NCBI GenBank assembly: GCA_945895375.1
Contig: CAMDEE010000001.1
Coordinates: forward strand, 218,248 to 282,247
Direction of reading: 5' to 3'
DNA length: 64,000 bases
Source of the DNA: Auritidibacter sp. Marseille-P8566
GTDB taxonomy: Bacteria > Actinomycetota > Actinomycetes > Actinomycetales > Microbacteriaceae
Below are positions 61,965 to 64,000 of the stretch, one piece after another; within the stretch, counting starts at the first letter, position 1; every line of letters begins with the position of its first letter. A program made the position numbers and the translations under genes. Under the pieces are notes generated by a model, which made no database searches, was not told the origin of the DNA, and worked only from the letters and a program-made list of their open reading frames with translations.

Positions 61965-64000
61965 ATGAAGAAGATAGCCATGACTAAGAACGCATATAAC
62001 GCACTAGCCCTCAGAGTGACCACAATTGTGGCCGCGATGCTGCTGGTACTACTTCCTGCTACCGGGTTTGGCAGCTTTGCGAGTGTAGCTAACGCTACCG
62101 AAGCAAGCTCAGTCACCTCGCTGTCTACCTTCACCATCGATGGCCAGGCGGTCACCGATGGGGCATCCATTAGTGCTCCTTATGGAACTGATTCTGTCGA
62201 AGTAGTTGCTACCCCTACAGCTGCTGCTGACGGTGCAACCGTTGACATTACTGGCGACACTGATCTTGTAACCGGACCAAACACTGTTACTGCAGTTGTT
62301 ACCGCAGAAGATGATGTAACCACTCAGACCTACACAGTTACTGTGAACGTTGCTGAAAACGATGACACCACTCTTGGTGTATTCGCTGTCAACGGAACAG
62401 ATGTAACAAACGGCGCAACAGTTGAGCTACCTTTCGGAACAACTGAAGTTGAATACGTTGCAGAGGCTAGCGACGTTGAAGCTGCCGTTGTTGTAACTGT
62501 TGATGAAGAACTAGCAACCGGTGCAAACACTTTGACAGTGGTTGTTACTGCAGCTAACGGAACTTCAACTGCTACCTACACAGTCACTTTGAATGTTGCT
62601 GAAAACGATGACACCACTCTTGGTGTTTTTGCGATCGATGGTAACGATGTAGTTAGTGGAGCAACTATCGACCTTCCTTTCGGAACAACTGAAGTTGAGT
62701 ATGTTGCTGAAGCTAGCGATGTTGACGCTGCTGTTGTCGTAACTGTTGATGAAGATCTGGTTACTGGTCCAAACACTTTGACAGTGGTTGTTACTGCAGC
62801 TAACGGAACTTCAACTGCTACCTACACAGTTACTTTGAACGTTCTTGAGAACGATGATGCAACTCTTGGTGTGTTCGCAATCAATGGAACAGACGTTGAG
62901 TCAGGCGCTACTGTAAACCTTCCTTTCGGAACAACTGAAGTTGAGTATGTTGCTGAAGCTACTGATCCAGACGCAGCCGTGGTAGTTGACGTTGTTGACG
63001 ACCTAGTTCCTGGTGCAAACACATTGACCGTAACTGTTACTGCAGCCAACGGAACTACAACCGCTACTTACACAGTTACTTTGAACGTTCAGGCAAATGA
63101 CGATGTAACTCTAGGCATCTTCTCCGTAAATGGAGATGACGTTGTTGATGGAGGCACAGTAAACCTTGCTAACGGTGTCACATCTGTAACGGTCGTTGCA
63201 GAGCCTTCTGACACTGCAGCAATACCAGTTATTACTGGAGCAACAGGCCTCAGCACAGGAACAAACACTTTGACAGTTGTTGTAACTGCTGCTAACGGAA
63301 CCACTACTGCTACTTACACAGTTTCACTAGTGGTAGCAAGCTTGGGCGGAGAGTTCTCTAACGACACCTCTCTAAGCACTTTCAAGATTGACGGTAAGAC
63401 CGTTGTTGACGGTGGCTCACTAAACGTAGGTCTTGGTAGATCATCTGTAACAGTTGAAGCAGTTCCAACCAACGCCTATGCAACTGCTGTAGCTGCTGGA
63501 AACACAAATCTAGTTGATGGTGCGAACCCAGTGACAGTGACTGTTACTGCCGATGATGGAACAGTCAAGGTCTACACAGTAAGCGTTATTGTTGCTCCAC
63601 CATCAAGTGTGAAGACAATCGCGTCTGTAGAAGTGAACGGCACAGATTTCACCACTGGTTTCAACGCGGAGCAGTCTTTCGATCTTCCGTTTGGAACAAC
63701 CCAGGCGACCGTAGCTGTAACGCCAACCAGCAACGTAGCAACTGTTGCAGTCACCAATAACACTGGACTAACTTCAGGTGTGAACAATGTGAGCGTTGTT
63801 GTGACCGCGGAAGACGGAACCACAGCCAATTACACCGTGAAGCTAAATGTTGCTGCTGCGAACGCTAATACTGCTCTTTCTGCTTTGAGTGTGAATGGTA
63901 CTTCGCTTTTGACTGCTTCTAGTTTGGATCTGCCTTTTGGCACTACAGCGGTTTCTGTTGAGGCTACTACTGAGGCTTCTACTTCTACTTTCATTGTTCT
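61965..64000 (+). CDS. second giant secreted repeat protein (partial, runs off the window)
   Basis: ATG 61965 lies 5 nt after the first giant gene's stop, so the two form one operon. The start MKKIAMTKNAYNALALRVTT is followed by a hydrophobic stretch and a signal peptidase-like end (SVANA). At least eight repeats of about 82 residues of the same cadherin-like type follow, and the frame is still open at base 64000. Repeats 2-4 are nearly identical at DNA level (period exactly 246 nt). An in-frame ATG at 61980 is an alternative start. It is absent from the ORF track because no stop is reached. Confidence 0.85.
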   Translation, partial: MKKIAMTKNAYNALALRVTTIVAAMLLVLLPATGFGSFASVANATEASSVTSLSTFTIDGQAVTDGASISAPYGTDSVEVVATPTAAADGATVDITGDTDLVTGPNTVTAVVTAEDDVTTQTYTVTVNVAENDDTTLGVFAVNGTDVTNGATVELPFGTTEVEYVAEASDVEAAVVVTVDEELATGANTLTVVVTAANGTSTATYTVTLNVAENDDTTLGVFAIDGNDVVSGATIDLPFGTTEVEYVAEASDVDAAVVVTVDEDLVTGPNTLTVVVTAANGTSTATYTVTLNVLENDDATLGVFAINGTDVESGATVNLPFGTTEVEYVAEATDPDAAVVVDVVDDLVPGANTLTVTVTAANGTTTATYTVTLNVQANDDVTLGIFSVNGDDVVDGGTVNLANGVTSVTVVAEPSDTAAIPVITGATGLSTGTNTLTVVVTAANGTTTATYTVSLVVASLGGEFSNDTSLSTFKIDGKTVVDGGSLNVGLGRSSVTVEAVPTNAYATAVAAGNTNLVDGANPVTVTVTADDGTVKVYTVSVIVAPPSSVKTIASVEVNGTDFTTGFNAEQSFDLPFGTTQATVAVTPTSNVATVAVTNNTGLTSGVNNVSVVVTAEDGTTANYTVKLNVAAANANTALSALSVNGTSLLTASSLDLPFGTTAVSVEATTEASTSTFIV
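62355..63092 (+). repeat. recently duplicated 246-nt tandem units in the second giant gene
   Basis: The segment GAAAACGATGACACCACTCT begins at 62355 and again at 62601; a close variant (GAGAACGATGATGCAACTCT) begins at 62847 and a weaker one near 63093. The period of exactly 246 nt (82 codons) and long identical stretches point to recent duplication or gene conversion. Confidence 0.85.

Noticed and set aside
56287-63092. CRISPR array
   Set aside because: The repeats are long, protein-coding and in frame, with no short identical repeats separated by unique spacers.

Overview
The window looks like a compact actinobacterial chromosome, most likely a freshwater Microbacteriaceae of the Luna (Rhodoluna/Aquiluna) type. 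This is inferred from an actinorhodopsin-type proton pump, the synteny sterol-carrier protein - purF - purM - DUF3073, a tRNA Glu-Asp-Phe cluster, a class E sortase, low to moderate GC, and many gene ends that touch or overlap by 1-32 nt. No database search was possible, so the genus is an inference.

Layout. 0-2.7 kb: end of a Pst-like transport operon (membrane-anchored surface proteins, a sortase-fold protein that has lost catalytic His and Cys, PstB). 2.7-6.5 kb: two tandem secreted GH13-like proteins, both without the catalytic residues. 6.7-13.1 kb: purA, small membrane proteins and a large RecB-like nuclease/UPF1-like helicase fusion. 13.2-18.8 kb: the purine operon purD-C-S-Q-L (minus strand), preceded by a structured leader with a 28-codon hydrophobic micro-ORF and signs of an antisense RNA. 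19.1-28.7 kb: a ROK regulator divergent from a sugar uptake and oxidation operon (RbsABC-type transporter, two Gfo/Idh/MocA dehydrogenases, two xylose-isomerase-like TIM barrels). Its composition recalls 3-keto-sugar/levoglucosan pathways. 28.7-32.3 kb: sterol-carrier protein, purF, purM, DUF3073. 32.4-34.8 kb: drug exporter plus a paired fluoride channel. 34.9-36.2 kb: D12-class DNA adenine methylase running into tRNA-Phe, and three tRNAs. 36.3-41.2 kb: cell-wall peptidase, rlmN, active class E sortase with a small partner, flavin oxidoreductase, lipoprotein. 41.3-45.4 kb: rhodopsin, P450, membrane proteins, pyroglutamyl peptidase and a metallo-hydrolase remnant. 45.5-49.0 kb: ugd, mmsA and small genes. 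49.0-56.1 kb: an exopolysaccharide locus (GH16, glycosyltransferases, ABC membrane domain, pyruvyltransferase fusion, galU). 56.2-64.0 kb: two adjacent giant secreted proteins made of about 82-residue cadherin-like beta-sandwich repeats; the second runs off the window.

How it fits together. Purine synthesis is spread over three loci (purA; purDCSQL; purFM). Ugd and GalU supply UDP-sugars for the exopolysaccharide locus next to the giant surface proteins, which suggests a cell-surface or aggregation island. The strongest candidate for something undescribed is the region 18.66-18.96 kb. There, three copies of one 7-nt element (two sense, one antisense) allow two mutually exclusive RNA pairings around the micro-ORF ribosome-binding site, and a separate plus-strand terminator has no annotated plus-strand gene behind it for over 9 kb.
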